Shown here: positions 8,056 through 16,582 of the stretch, piece after piece
Layout of the letters: each line of letters opens with the position of its first letter
How positions within the stretch are numbered: the stretch's first letter is position 1
Origin: CAVQGZ01 sp964400785
GTDB taxonomy: Bacteria; Actinomycetota; Actinomycetes; Jiangellales; Jiangellaceae
Direction: 5' to 3'
NCBI GenBank assembly: GCA_964400785.1
Contig: CAYNWB010000006.1
Span: 10,714 to 74,713, forward strand
Length of the DNA stretch: 64,000 bases
Position numbers and translations under genes: made by a program
Notes under the pieces: generated by a model
Seen by the model: only the letters and a program-made list of their open reading frames with translations
Told to the model about the DNA's origin: nothing
Database searches by the model: none

Positions 8056-8960
8056 GGGCGCGCCCCGTCCAGCCTCAGCAACCTGGCCGCGTTCTGCCAC
8101 AGCACGGCACGCACCCAGGCGTCGGTCATGCCGAGTCGGACGACGGCGTCCACGGCGTGGGCGTAGGCGTACGGGATGCTGGGGAAGTCGCTGCCGAACA
8201 GCACCCGCTCGCCCACGCGCGCGAGCCGGTCGAGCTGCTCGTCGGTGACCGCGTGCATCTGGTTCATGAAGTCGGTGAACGACATGGTGGTGTCGAGGTA
8301 GGTGTTCTCGCGCGACTCCACGAGGTCGAGGAAGGCAGACGTCTCCGGGGCCCCCAGATGAGCGATGACCGCGACGAGCCCGGGGTGTCGAGCAAGCACG
8401 GCCGCGATCGGTGCGACACCGGTGTGCCGTCCCGGGACGGGGCCCGAGCCGGCATGGATCACGACGGGGATGCCGGCCTCGGCGAGCAGCCCCCAGACCG
8501 GATCGAGCATCGGCTCGCGGGGGTCGAAGTCGCCCACCTGCAGGTGCACCTTGCCCACGCGAGCGCCCTCGTCGAGGGCGTCCCTCACGTACCGCGCCGC
8601 GTCCGGCTCCGGGAAGAAGGTCAGCGTCGGCAGCACCTCGGGGTACTGCGCGGCCAGGTCGACCGAGTGCCGGCACAGGCCGGCGGCCATGCCGGGCCGG
8701 TGGGCGTACGGCATCGTGCTGAAGTGCTGCACACCCATGCTCCGCAGGTGGTCGACGAGGTCGGGCACCGCCCAGCGGTAGCGGATCGGCCAGGGACGGC
8801 CCAGCAGAGGACCCGCCCGGTCGAAGTACTCCCAGATGCGGGCCTGCAGCCGAGCAGGCAGCAGGTGCACGTGGATGTCGATGATGCCGGGCAGGCCGAG
8901 CCGACGCGCGACCTCGGGCACCGCGCGGTCGGCGGACGGGGCCTGCACCGGGTCGAGCAT
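8052..8960 (-). CDS. Amidohydrolase family 2 protein (metal-dependent TIM-barrel hydrolase)
   Basis: A member of the amidohydrolase_2 (PF04909) group, which includes aminocarboxymuconate semialdehyde decarboxylase and related decarboxylases/hydrolases. Metal-binding residues are visible in order: H-x-H in IIDIHVHLLP near residue 30, H in PVVIHAGSG, H in AVIAHLGAPE, and D in VLFGSDFPSIPY. The 302-aa length is normal. It may act on a carboxylated or cyclic substrate; nothing in the neighbourhood identifies it. The stop overlaps the GNAT start (GTGA), and the gene begins 2 bases after the adenosine-kinase-like gene, so the whole minus-strand block 6906-9642 is probably one operon. Confidence 0.87.
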   Translation of the reverse strand: MLDPVQAPSADRAVPEVARRLGLPGIIDIHVHLLPARLQARIWEYFDRAGPLLGRPWPIRYRWAVPDLVDHLRSMGVQHFSTMPYAHRPGMAAGLCRHSVDLAAQYPEVLPTLTFFPEPDAARYVRDALDEGARVGKVHLQVGDFDPREPMLDPVWGLLAEAGIPVVIHAGSGPVPGRHTGVAPIAAVLARHPGLVAVIAHLGAPETSAFLDLVESRENTYLDTTMSFTDFMNQMHAVTDEQLDRLARVGERVLFGSDFPSIPYAYAHAVDAVVRLGMTDAWVRAVLWQNAARLLRLDGARP

Positions 8961-8962
8961 GC

Positions 8963-9475
8963 TCAGAGCTTGTACCCGATCACCCGCAGCAGCTCGCGCC
9001 GGTCGGCGACGTCGTCGTCCGTCTCGACTCCGAGCGGCGGGCCCCCGTCCACCACGCCGACGATGCCTCGACCCTGCTCCGTCACCGCGAGCACGACCTG
9101 CAGGGGGTTGGCGGTGGCCGCGACGATGCCGCAGACCTCGGGCACGGCCTTGACGGCGTTGAGCACGTTGAGCGGGTAGCCGTGGTCGAGCACGATCACG
9201 AAGCTGTGCCCGGCGCCGATCGCGAGCGCGTTGCGCACCGCCAGGTCGACCAGCACGTCGTCGTTGCCCGAGCGACGCACCAGGCGGGGCCCGGATGCCT
9301 CGCAGAAGGCGATGCCGAAACGCAGGCTCGGGCTCGTGCCCACCAGCGCCTCGTGCAGGTCGTCGACCGTCTTGATGAAGTGGGCCTGCCCGATGATCAC
9401 GTTGAGGTCATCCGGCTTGACGACCTCGACGGTCTCGAAGGTCAGCTCCAGGGCTCGTCCGGCATCAGTACCCAC
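8963..9475 (-). CDS. Adenosine-specific kinase family protein (PF04008)
   Basis: The sequence matches the small adenosine-binding/adenosine-specific kinase family first studied in thermophiles: VVKPDDLNVIIGQAHFIKTVDDLHEAL near the N-terminus, LRFGIAFCEASGPRLVRRSGND, and GHSFVIVLDHGYPLNVLNAVKAVPEVCGIVAATANPLQVV. The family is usually about 160 aa and begins close to the ELTFETVEV segment. The GTG used here gives 170 aa and overlaps the PspC gene by 34 bases without a good ribosome site; a non-standard CTG at 9451 would fit the family N-terminus better, so the start is uncertain. Biochemistry of the family is thin, so the kinase role is by name only. Confidence 0.8.
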   Translation of the reverse strand: MGTDAGRALELTFETVEVVKPDDLNVIIGQAHFIKTVDDLHEALVGTSPSLRFGIAFCEASGPRLVRRSGNDDVLVDLAVRNALAIGAGHSFVIVLDHGYPLNVLNAVKAVPEVCGIVAATANPLQVVLAVTEQGRGIVGVVDGGPPLGVETDDDVADRRELLRVIGYKL

Positions 9476-9642
9476 AGCGCCAAGTACACCAGCACCTGGG
9501 GTCCCGGCAGCAGCAGGGAGAGGACGAAGAGCAGGCGCACGGTGGTGGCCGACAGGCCGAAGCGCCGGGCCACGCCGGCACACACCCCCGCGATCATGCG
9601 GTCGTCGCGCGGTCGTACCAGTCCGTCCAGAGTCGTCGTCAT
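9442..9642 (-). CDS. PspC domain protein (small membrane protein)
   Basis: A 66-residue protein with a PspC domain: LVRPRDDRMIAGVCAGVARRFGLSATTVRLLFVLS followed by one hydrophobic segment and LYLALWVLMPDEP. PspC domains sense membrane stress through contact with PspA or act as toxin-like membrane proteins in Gram-negative bacteria; stand-alone versions are common in actinobacteria with unknown roles. The ATG chosen starts right before the conserved TTLDGLVRPRDDR. It heads the minus-strand block that runs to the deaminase. Confidence 0.87.
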   Translation of the reverse strand: MTTTLDGLVRPRDDRMIAGVCAGVARRFGLSATTVRLLFVLSLLLPGPQVLVYLALWVLMPDEPWS

Positions 9643-9682
9643 GCTTCGACGGTACGTCGACGCGCGTGCGACCACCTCAGGG

Positions 9683-9698
9683 ATGAACCCTGGTTCGA
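9683..9698. promoter_or_regulatory. Weak LexA-box-like site between PspC and acyl-CoA dehydrogenase genes
   Basis: ATGAACCCTGGTTCGA holds the exact GAAC-N4-GTTC core of the actinobacterial LexA box with one correct flank (GA) and one incorrect flank (AT instead of TC). It lies 21 bases before the acyl-CoA dehydrogenase GTG and 40 bases before the PspC start. No promoter comparable to those at the two perfect boxes is seen, and a single core match is not surprising in 64 kb. Confidence 0.25.
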
Positions 9699-9719
9699 CC
9701 CTGAGAGAGGATGCACCTC

Positions 9720-10862
9720 GTGACCAGCGACCCCTACTCGACCCCTGAGCGCCGTGCCCTGCGGGCGACGGTGGACGCCTTCATGGCTCGCCACGTGCTG
9801 CCCCACCTCGAGGCGTGGGAGGACGCCGGCGAGATCCCGCGCGATCTGCACGCCGTCGCGGCTCAGGCCGGCCTGCTCGGGGTGGGGTTCGACGAGTCGG
9901 TCGGCGGCAGCGGAGGGGATGTGCTCGACACCGTGGTCGTGGCCGAGCAGATCATGCTGTCCGGCGGTTCGGGCGGGTTGCTCGCCGGGCTGCTGACCCA
10001 CGGGATCGCCCTGCCGCACATCGTGGCTGCCGGCGACCCGTACCAGGTCGACACGTTCGTGCGCCCCGTGCTCGCCGGCGACGCGATCGCCTCTCTCGGC
10101 GTCACCGAGCCCGACGGCGGCTCGGACGTCGCGAGCATTCGCACGCGGGCCCGTCGCGACGGCGACGTCTACGTCGTCGACGGGTCGAAGACCTACATCA
10201 CCTCGGCGATGCGAGCCGACTTCGTGACCACCCTGGTCCGCACTGGCGGCCCGGGCCACGGCGGGCTGTCCCTGCTGGTCATCCCCACCGACTCGCCCGG
10301 CGTGGTGCGCCGCAGCCTGGCCAAGATGGGCTGGCAGTGCTCCGACACCGCGGAGATCGCGTTCACCGACGTGCGTGTGCCGGCCGCCAACCTCGTCGGC
10401 ACCGAGGGCTCCGGCTTCGCGCAGGTCGCCACACAGTTCGTGGACGAACGCATCGCGCTGGCCGTGCAGGCCTACGCCACCGCGCAGCGTTGCCTGGACC
10501 TCACGCTGGACTGGGTACGTGCGCGGGAGACGTTCGGGCGACCGCTGGCTGCCCGCCAGCTGGTGCGTCACCGCCTGGTGGAGATGCACCGGCAGGTCGA
10601 GGTCGCGCGCACCTACACACGCCACGTCGCGGCTCGCTACGCCGACGGCGAGCAGGTGGTCGCCGAGGCCGCCCTGGCGAAGAACACCGCTGTCGCGGCC
10701 TGCGACCACGTCGTCGACGAGGCCGTCCAGCTGCACGGCGGCCTCGGGTACATGCGTGGCACCGAGGTGGAGCGCCACTACCGCGACGCCCGCATCCTGG
10801 GCATCGGCGGAGGCGCCAGCGAGGTCATGACCGAGCTGGTCGCCGCTCGCCTCGGATGGTGA
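9720..10862 (+). CDS. Acyl-CoA dehydrogenase
   Basis: A flavin-dependent enzyme that forms the alpha-beta double bond in an acyl-CoA. The mid-domain signature LGVTEPDGGSDVASIRT and SKTYITSA are present, as are QLHGGLGYMRGTEVERHYRDARI and GGGASEV at the end. The position that carries the catalytic Glu in short- and medium-chain enzymes is Gly here (GGGASEV), while FVDERIALA carries a Glu where isovaleryl- and long-chain-type enzymes have theirs, so it belongs to that subgroup. I prefer GTG at 9720, with AGAGAGG 9 bases upstream, over ATG at 9711, which would abut that site. The 3' end overlaps the convergent GH65 gene by 38 bases. Confidence 0.92.
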   Translation: MTSDPYSTPERRALRATVDAFMARHVLPHLEAWEDAGEIPRDLHAVAAQAGLLGVGFDESVGGSGGDVLDTVVVAEQIMLSGGSGGLLAGLLTHGIALPHIVAAGDPYQVDTFVRPVLAGDAIASLGVTEPDGGSDVASIRTRARRDGDVYVVDGSKTYITSAMRADFVTTLVRTGGPGHGGLSLLVIPTDSPGVVRRSLAKMGWQCSDTAEIAFTDVRVPAANLVGTEGSGFAQVATQFVDERIALAVQAYATAQRCLDLTLDWVRARETFGRPLAARQLVRHRLVEMHRQVEVARTYTRHVAARYADGEQVVAEAALAKNTAVAACDHVVDEAVQLHGGLGYMRGTEVERHYRDARILGIGGGASEVMTELVAARLGW

Positions 10863-13035
10863 CGTCGAGAGGGGGCCCCTCGACGAGCGTCACGTCGACC
10901 GAGTCGCCGGTCACCGTCACCCGTAGCCGGCGGCCGCGGAAGGTGACGGGGTAGGTCAACGACGTCCACTCGGGCGGCAGCGACGGGTCGATGCGCAGCT
11001 CGCCGTCCACGACGTCCAGTCCTCCGAAGCCCATCACGGCCAGCTGGTAGGCGCCGGCACAGGCGGCGGTGTGGATGCCGCCGATGAAGGTGCCCCCCAC
11101 GACGGCGTGGGCAGTGGTGAGCAGGTCGACAGTGGCGGTGGCCCGAAAGTGCTCCAGGGCCTTGGCGAGGTCGCCGACGCGGATGGCTGCGAAGCCGAAG
11201 GGCGGATGGCTCAGCGTCGACCCGTGCGCGCACCGCGGCTCGTAGTACCGGTAGTTGGCCTCGACGACCTCGTCGCTGAACTCGTCCCGGTGCAGCCAGA
11301 GCAGCACGGGGACGTCGGCCTGCTTCGACACCTGCGTGCGAACGGCGATCCCGTTCGGCCAGCCCCAGTACTCCTGCGGGTGCAGCAACCGGGTGCGCAG
11401 CTCGTCCGGGGTGACGTCCTCGAGGTCGAAGAATCCGACGAACTGCTCGATCAGACCCGTCTGGGGGTCGGGAGCCGGCAGGTACAGGTGGTCGCGCACC
11501 CGCGCCCAGGCCGCCACCTCGTCGTGGGTCAGACCCAGCCTCTCGTGCAGGGCGCCGAGCTGGTCAGGAGCATGCTGCGCCATCCAGTGATGCGTCCGCA
11601 CAGCGACGTCGAGGGCTGAGCGCACCTGGTAGCTCGTGAACGCGTTGTCGTCGACGTTCTCGTGCCACTCGTCGGGCCCCAGCAGCCGGATGCAGTGGTA
11701 GGTGCCGTGCCGCTCGTCGAGCAGCACCCGAGAGCGCAGGAAGCGGGCCACCTCGAAGGCGACCTCGGCACCGTGGTCGACCATGAACTGCTCGTCGCCG
11801 GTGACGCGTACGTACTGGTCGATCGTGGTGACGATGTCGGGTGAGATGTGGATCTGCCACAGGTTGAAGTGGTTGCGGATCGGGCGTCCCGTGAGCACGT
11901 CGGCGAAGAACACGTCCGGGCACAGCTCGTCGCCGGTGTCCCCCGAGATCCAGGCGAAGAACGCCCCGTCGTAGCCGTGCCGGGCGGCCTTGCGCCGGGC
12001 GCCGTCGAGGGTCTTGTGCCGGTAGACCAGCAGGCGACGGGCGATCTCGGGCTCGGTGAGCAGAAACGCCGGCAGGTTGTAGACCTCCTGGTCCCAGAAG
12101 GCCGCCCCCTGGTAGGCCTGGCACGACAGCCCCCGGGCACCGATCGGCAGATGGTCGGTGTGCGCGGGGGTGGCGATGCGGTTGTGGTAGGCGCTGAAGC
12201 GCAAGGACGCCTGGTCGACCGGAGCGCCGTCGATCTGCACGTCCATGCGCTCCCAGATGCGCGCCCACTCCTGCGCGCTGGCGGCAGCGACGGACGCGTA
12301 GCCCGCGGCGGCCGCCGCACGGACGCTGGCGCGCGCTCTCGAGTCGGGGTCGTCGGTGTCGTTCGACGACCACACCGAGGCGAGCGTCTCCACGACGAGG
12401 GGAGCGTGCGGCGTGACCGTCGTGGCCGGCTCGGCGTGCACCTCGTGCGCGACGACGACCCGCGTGCCGCGCTCGGTGGTGTGCCCGACCGCCACACCGT
12501 CCGAGCAGGTCATGTCGGCGAAGTGGTCCCCGTTGAGGCTCCACACGACGGTGTCGATGTCGGTCTCGAGCGCGACGCTCACCGGGCGGTCGGCTCGCAG
12601 CTCCCAGTGCTGGGCGAGCAGGTGCAGGTCGACGGCTGAGGCGACCCGACGGCACGTGACCTCGACGGTGGCGTCCCCCACTCGCTGGGAGAACGTCAGG
12701 CGCATCTGCGCGGTACGCAGGTCGAGCTCGGTCTCGACGTGGTCAGCGGTCGCGACGCCCACGGATGTGCCGTCCACGGTCGCACGCACCAGCAGGGGGT
12801 TCGGCACCGTGCACAGCTCTCGCCATCGGCCGTCGGCCATGTCGTAGGTGTCGGTCACGACGAGGGCGACGTAGCCGTCGGCGCCCTGCTCCGGGGACGT
12901 CCCGCGATAGCCGAGGTACCCGTTGCCCACCATGACGTTCGAACCCACCGCCAGCGAACGGTCGGCGTCCCAGCCTGACTCGGTGAGCGTCCACCCGTCT
13001 GCTGAGCACGTCAGCGTGTCATTGAGTCGGATCAT
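10825..13035 (-). CDS. Glycoside hydrolase family 65 protein (disaccharide phosphorylase)
   Basis: A GH65 enzyme, a family that phosphorolyses alpha-linked disaccharides such as maltose, trehalose, kojibiose or nigerose to beta-glucose 1-phosphate. The catalytic Glu is E456 in LGPDEWHENVDDNAF. The N-terminal beta-sandwich begins at GNGYLGYRG, and AFWDQEVYNLP and the HGSTLSHPPF phosphate-loop region are conserved. 736 aa is typical. The exact donor cannot be told from sequence. It overlaps the upstream SulP transporter by 17 bases, so it is read in one operon with two anion transporters. No beta-phosphoglucomutase gene, the usual partner, is next to it. It overlaps the convergent acyl-CoA dehydrogenase by 38 bases. 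Confidence 0.9.
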   Translation of the reverse strand: MIRLNDTLTCSADGWTLTESGWDADRSLAVGSNVMVGNGYLGYRGTSPEQGADGYVALVVTDTYDMADGRWRELCTVPNPLLVRATVDGTSVGVATADHVETELDLRTAQMRLTFSQRVGDATVEVTCRRVASAVDLHLLAQHWELRADRPVSVALETDIDTVVWSLNGDHFADMTCSDGVAVGHTTERGTRVVVAHEVHAEPATTVTPHAPLVVETLASVWSSNDTDDPDSRARASVRAAAAAGYASVAAASAQEWARIWERMDVQIDGAPVDQASLRFSAYHNRIATPAHTDHLPIGARGLSCQAYQGAAFWDQEVYNLPAFLLTEPEIARRLLVYRHKTLDGARRKAARHGYDGAFFAWISGDTGDELCPDVFFADVLTGRPIRNHFNLWQIHISPDIVTTIDQYVRVTGDEQFMVDHGAEVAFEVARFLRSRVLLDERHGTYHCIRLLGPDEWHENVDDNAFTSYQVRSALDVAVRTHHWMAQHAPDQLGALHERLGLTHDEVAAWARVRDHLYLPAPDPQTGLIEQFVGFFDLEDVTPDELRTRLLHPQEYWGWPNGIAVRTQVSKQADVPVLLWLHRDEFSDEVVEANYRYYEPRCAHGSTLSHPPFGFAAIRVGDLAKALEHFRATATVDLLTTAHAVVGGTFIGGIHTAACAGAYQLAVMGFGGLDVVDGELRIDPSLPPEWTSLTYPVTFRGRRLRVTVTGDSVDVTLVEGPPLDVTIRGERRPARS

Positions 13036-14728
13036 CGTTCGACGGTAGCTCGTGCACCCAGGCTCGGTAACCGTCCAGGGCCGTCGGCAACGTGGGGAAC
13101 ACCCGGTTCTCCCCCAGCGTCTGTAGGAAGCCCGCGCGGTCGAGCTGGACGGCGAGGTCCTGCTTCACACGGGCCAGGGCCAGCACGATTCCCCGGTCCT
13201 GCATGGCCTGGTGCAGGTCGTCCAGAACAGCGACCGCCGTGCTGTCGATCTCGACGTTGGCCTCGACGTTGAGCAACAGCCATCGCACCGGGCCGTCTGC
13301 GGCCATCACCTCGTCGACGGCGGCCTCCGCGCGACGGCGGAAGTCGGCCGCGTTGGCGAAGAAGAGCGGCGAGTCGTAGCGGTAGACCACGAGTCCGGGC
13401 ACCGTGCGAGCCTGTGGGTAGTCGTCCACGTCGTGCATGCCCGCGAGCCCGGGCACCAGGCCCTCGATGGCGTCGTGGGGACGTGCGACCCGGTACAGCA
13501 GCTCGACCACCGAGAGCCCGACGGCGACCAGCACGCCGGTGAGGATGTCCAGCGCCAGCACGGCGACGGTCGTGGCCAACGCGATCGCGAGCTCGGCTGC
13601 GCGAAAGCGCCAGAGCTGCCCGAACGCGGGCATGTCGATCAGCTGGATCGCGGCGTAGACGACCAGGGCTCCTAGGGCCGCCAGGGGGAAGTACTCGAGA
13701 ACCGGGCGAAACAGCAGCAGCGTGAGCACGACAGCGCCGAGCATCACCAGCGAGTAGACCTGGGTGCGGCTGCCGGCGGCGTTGCCCAGCGCGGTGCGCG
13801 AACCGCTGCTGCTCACCGGCATGCCCTGAGTGAGTCCCGCCCCGAGGTTCGACACGCCGAGGGCCAGCAGCTCGGCGTTGGCATCGATCTGCTCCCGGCG
13901 TCGGTTCGCGAACGACCGCGCCGTCAGCACGTTGTCGGTGTAGCCGACGATCATCAGGCCCAGGGCCGGCAGCGCCAGCAGGCCGACATCGGACAGCCCC
14001 ACGTCGGGCAGCACGAGCTCGGGCAGCCCGAAGGGCACGTCCCCGACCACCGCGACGCGGTCGGCCCAGCCCAGCACGGCGACGACCGCGGATGCCAGCA
14101 GCACGACCACGAGCGGTCCCGGCACCTTCGGGTACCGGCGGGCGATGAGCAGCAGCAGGGTGAGGACGCCCACCGACAGCATCGTCGTCACGACGTCGAT
14201 GGAGCCGATGCCAGACACGAACGACACGAGCCTCTCGTTGACCGACGACCCCTCGACGTCGACGCCGGTCACCGTGCCCAGCTGCCCGACGATCATGGTC
14301 AGGGCCACCCCGGTCAGGTACCCGACCAGCACGGGTCGGGACAGCAGGTCGGCGACGAAGCCCAGCCGAAGTGCCCACGCGACGACGCAGTAGCCGGCCA
14401 CCAGCAGGGCCAGCAGAGCGGCCAGGGCGGCGTAGCGAGCCGGGTCACCGGCGGCCAGGGGCCCGATCGCCGCAGCGGTCAGCAACGCTGTCGTCGACTC
14501 CGGCCCGACCGAGAGCTGACGCGACGAGCCCAGCAGCGCGTAGAGCACGAGAGGGACGAGGATCGCGTACAGACCGACCACTGCGGGAAGCCCGGCGAGC
14601 TCGGCGTACGCCATCACCTGTGGCACGGCGTAGGCCGCGACCGTCACACCGGCCACGACGTCGCCTCGCAGCCACGGACGGCGGTACTGCCGCAGCGTGC
14701 TGAGACCCTGCAGATGCGGACGGTTCAC
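13019..14728 (-). CDS. SulP-family inorganic anion transporter with STAS domain (second of tandem pair)
   Basis: A membrane transporter of the SLC26/SulP family, moving sulfate, bicarbonate or related anions. The SulP signature is clear: GLYAILVPLVLYALLGSSRQLSVGPESTTALL, followed by about 12 hydrophobic segments and a C-terminal cytoplasmic STAS domain from about residue 435 (LVVYRYDSPLFFANAADFRRR to STAVAVLDDLHQAM). 569 aa is normal. It starts at an ATGA overlap with the first SulP gene and overlaps the GH65 gene at its end. The STAS serine/threonine (DSTAV) is present. The substrate is not decided by sequence. Confidence 0.93.
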   Translation of the reverse strand: MNRPHLQGLSTLRQYRRPWLRGDVVAGVTVAAYAVPQVMAYAELAGLPAVVGLYAILVPLVLYALLGSSRQLSVGPESTTALLTAAAIGPLAAGDPARYAALAALLALLVAGYCVVAWALRLGFVADLLSRPVLVGYLTGVALTMIVGQLGTVTGVDVEGSSVNERLVSFVSGIGSIDVVTTMLSVGVLTLLLLIARRYPKVPGPLVVVLLASAVVAVLGWADRVAVVGDVPFGLPELVLPDVGLSDVGLLALPALGLMIVGYTDNVLTARSFANRRREQIDANAELLALGVSNLGAGLTQGMPVSSSGSRTALGNAAGSRTQVYSLVMLGAVVLTLLLFRPVLEYFPLAALGALVVYAAIQLIDMPAFGQLWRFRAAELAIALATTVAVLALDILTGVLVAVGLSVVELLYRVARPHDAIEGLVPGLAGMHDVDDYPQARTVPGLVVYRYDSPLFFANAADFRRRAEAAVDEVMAADGPVRWLLLNVEANVEIDSTAVAVLDDLHQAMQDRGIVLALARVKQDLAVQLDRAGFLQTLGENRVFPTLPTALDGYRAWVHELPSNDDPTQ

Positions 14729-16524
14729 GGGCCGAACGGCGACCAGCGGTGGCCGTACTCGTCCTCACCGGAGACCGGGATACGACTGATGGAGTCCTCG
14801 GACGCCGCTGCCTTGGCCGTCACCCCGTGGTCCTGCCGGGCCCGTCGCACTCCCTCGGAGATGCTGTGCCACACGTGGTCCTCCCCGATCTCAGCCATCG
14901 CCTCCGATCGTCGCAGCAGGTTGCGTACCGCGTACCGCACACGCACAAGGTAGAGATCGACGCCTTGGTCGTGCAGCGAGGACGCCAGCTCGGCCAGCGC
15001 GTCGGCAGCCGTGGTGTCGAGCGTGTCGGTGCCCTCCAGGTCGAGCACCACGGCCTGGATCTCGTCCTCCCCCTCGATGTGACGGGTGACCAGATCGGTG
15101 CACAGGCCGGCGTTCACCCAGAACACCGGCCCGCTGATGCGCAGCACCCGGATGCCCGGCACGGTGCGGCGCTCGGGATGATCCTTGACGGCTCCCCAGG
15201 CAGCCTTCTCGGCCTTGATGCGGCCGAGCTCGTCCACGCTGACGCGGCTCGACCGGTACACCAGGCCCAGCACCGACGCGAGCACCGCCACCAGCAGTCC
15301 GGGCAGCGGGCCCAGCAGCAGCACTCCGACCGCCCCGACGAGCGCAGCGGTGAAGTCCAGCCGCCGGATGTCGCGGTAGCGCCGGATCGCGTCGAGGTCC
15401 ATCAGGCCCCAGACCGCCTTGACCACGATGGCGCTGAGCACTGCCAGCGGCAGGGAGCTCAGCGCCGGGGCGAAGACGGCGATCACCAGCACCGCCACGA
15501 GGGCCGTGACCAGGCTCATCATCTGAGTGCGGCCACGGGCATCGGCAGCAGCGGCCGTCTTGGACAGGCTGCCCGCAACTCCGAGGCCGCCGAAAAGCCC
15601 CGAGGCGAGGTTGGCGGCCCCTGCGGCCACCAGCTCCTGGTCGGCGTCGACGCGGTAGCCGCCCTTCGCGGCGAACAGACGGGCGGCGCTGAGCCCCTCG
15701 GCGAGCCCGACCAAGGCCAGAGCTGCGCCACCCAGGGCGAGCATCCCCAGCTGGTCCAGCCCCACGGCTGGTAGTCCTGGTGTGGGCAGGCCCGCAGGCA
15801 CCTCACCGACGACAGCGATGCCTCGCTCCTGCCAGTCCAACGCCTCCGAGGCGACGATGCTGGCCACGACCAGGATCAGCGCCCACGGCACGCGCGGCAG
15901 CGCCCGTCCGCCTGCGAACAGCACGACCAGGCACCCGACCGCGATACCGGTGGTCGCCAAGTCCCACTCGACCAGGAAGCCGCTCAGCAACGTGCCGATA
16001 CGCGTCATGACGTCAGGGTCGGTGACCGTCACGCCCACCATCTTGGGCATCTCACCGATGATCACGAGCAGGGTGAGCCCGAAGACGAAGCCGGTCACGA
16101 TGGGTTTGGAGAGGAACTCTGCGATCCATCCCACCCGCAGCAGACCCGCGACGACGAGCACGACACCGGCACCAAGGGCGAGTGCAACGGTGTAGGCGAC
16201 CGCCTGCTGCTCGTCCACTGGACCCAGGCTGGCCACGAGCGACCCGCTGAGCACCGACACCGTCGACACCGGGCCGACGACCAGCTGGCGTGACGAACCG
16301 AAGAACGCGTAGGCGAGCATGGCAGTCGGCACCGCGTACAGCCCGATCTGCACCGGCATGCCGGCGATGGCGGCGTAGCCGAGCGACTGGGGTACGGCCA
16401 GGGCCGCCACGACGAGCCCCGCCATCAGGTCGCCGCGCAACCACTGTCGTCGGTAGCTGGGCAGCCACGACCGGATCGGCAGGCTGAACCCCGTTCGCTC
16501 GCCCGACTTCTCCTCGGCGTTCAT
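14725..16524 (-). CDS. SulP-family inorganic anion transporter with STAS domain (first of tandem pair)
   Basis: A second SulP/SLC26 transporter of 599 aa with the same architecture as its neighbour: the signature GLYAVPTAMLAYAFFGSSRQLVVGPVSTVSVL, roughly 12 membrane segments, and a C-terminal STAS domain (IRVLRISGPVFWVNAGLC, VVLDLEGTDTLDTTAADALAEL). The pair is diverged, so it is an old duplication rather than a recent copy. The ATG start lies 58 bases from the divergent SDR gene start, so the operon promoter must sit in that short region. The gene is first in SulP-SulP-GH65. Confidence 0.93.
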   Translation of the reverse strand: MNAEEKSGERTGFSLPIRSWLPSYRRQWLRGDLMAGLVVAALAVPQSLGYAAIAGMPVQIGLYAVPTAMLAYAFFGSSRQLVVGPVSTVSVLSGSLVASLGPVDEQQAVAYTVALALGAGVVLVVAGLLRVGWIAEFLSKPIVTGFVFGLTLLVIIGEMPKMVGVTVTDPDVMTRIGTLLSGFLVEWDLATTGIAVGCLVVLFAGGRALPRVPWALILVVASIVASEALDWQERGIAVVGEVPAGLPTPGLPAVGLDQLGMLALGGAALALVGLAEGLSAARLFAAKGGYRVDADQELVAAGAANLASGLFGGLGVAGSLSKTAAAADARGRTQMMSLVTALVAVLVIAVFAPALSSLPLAVLSAIVVKAVWGLMDLDAIRRYRDIRRLDFTAALVGAVGVLLLGPLPGLLVAVLASVLGLVYRSSRVSVDELGRIKAEKAAWGAVKDHPERRTVPGIRVLRISGPVFWVNAGLCTDLVTRHIEGEDEIQAVVLDLEGTDTLDTTAADALAELASSLHDQGVDLYLVRVRYAVRNLLRRSEAMAEIGEDHVWHSISEGVRRARQDHGVTAKAAASEDSISRIPVSGEDEYGHRWSPFGP

Positions 16525-16582
16525 GCCCCGTTCACGATTCGTTCACCACAGGCGCGAGAGTAGCGGCCGATACCGTGAGCCC

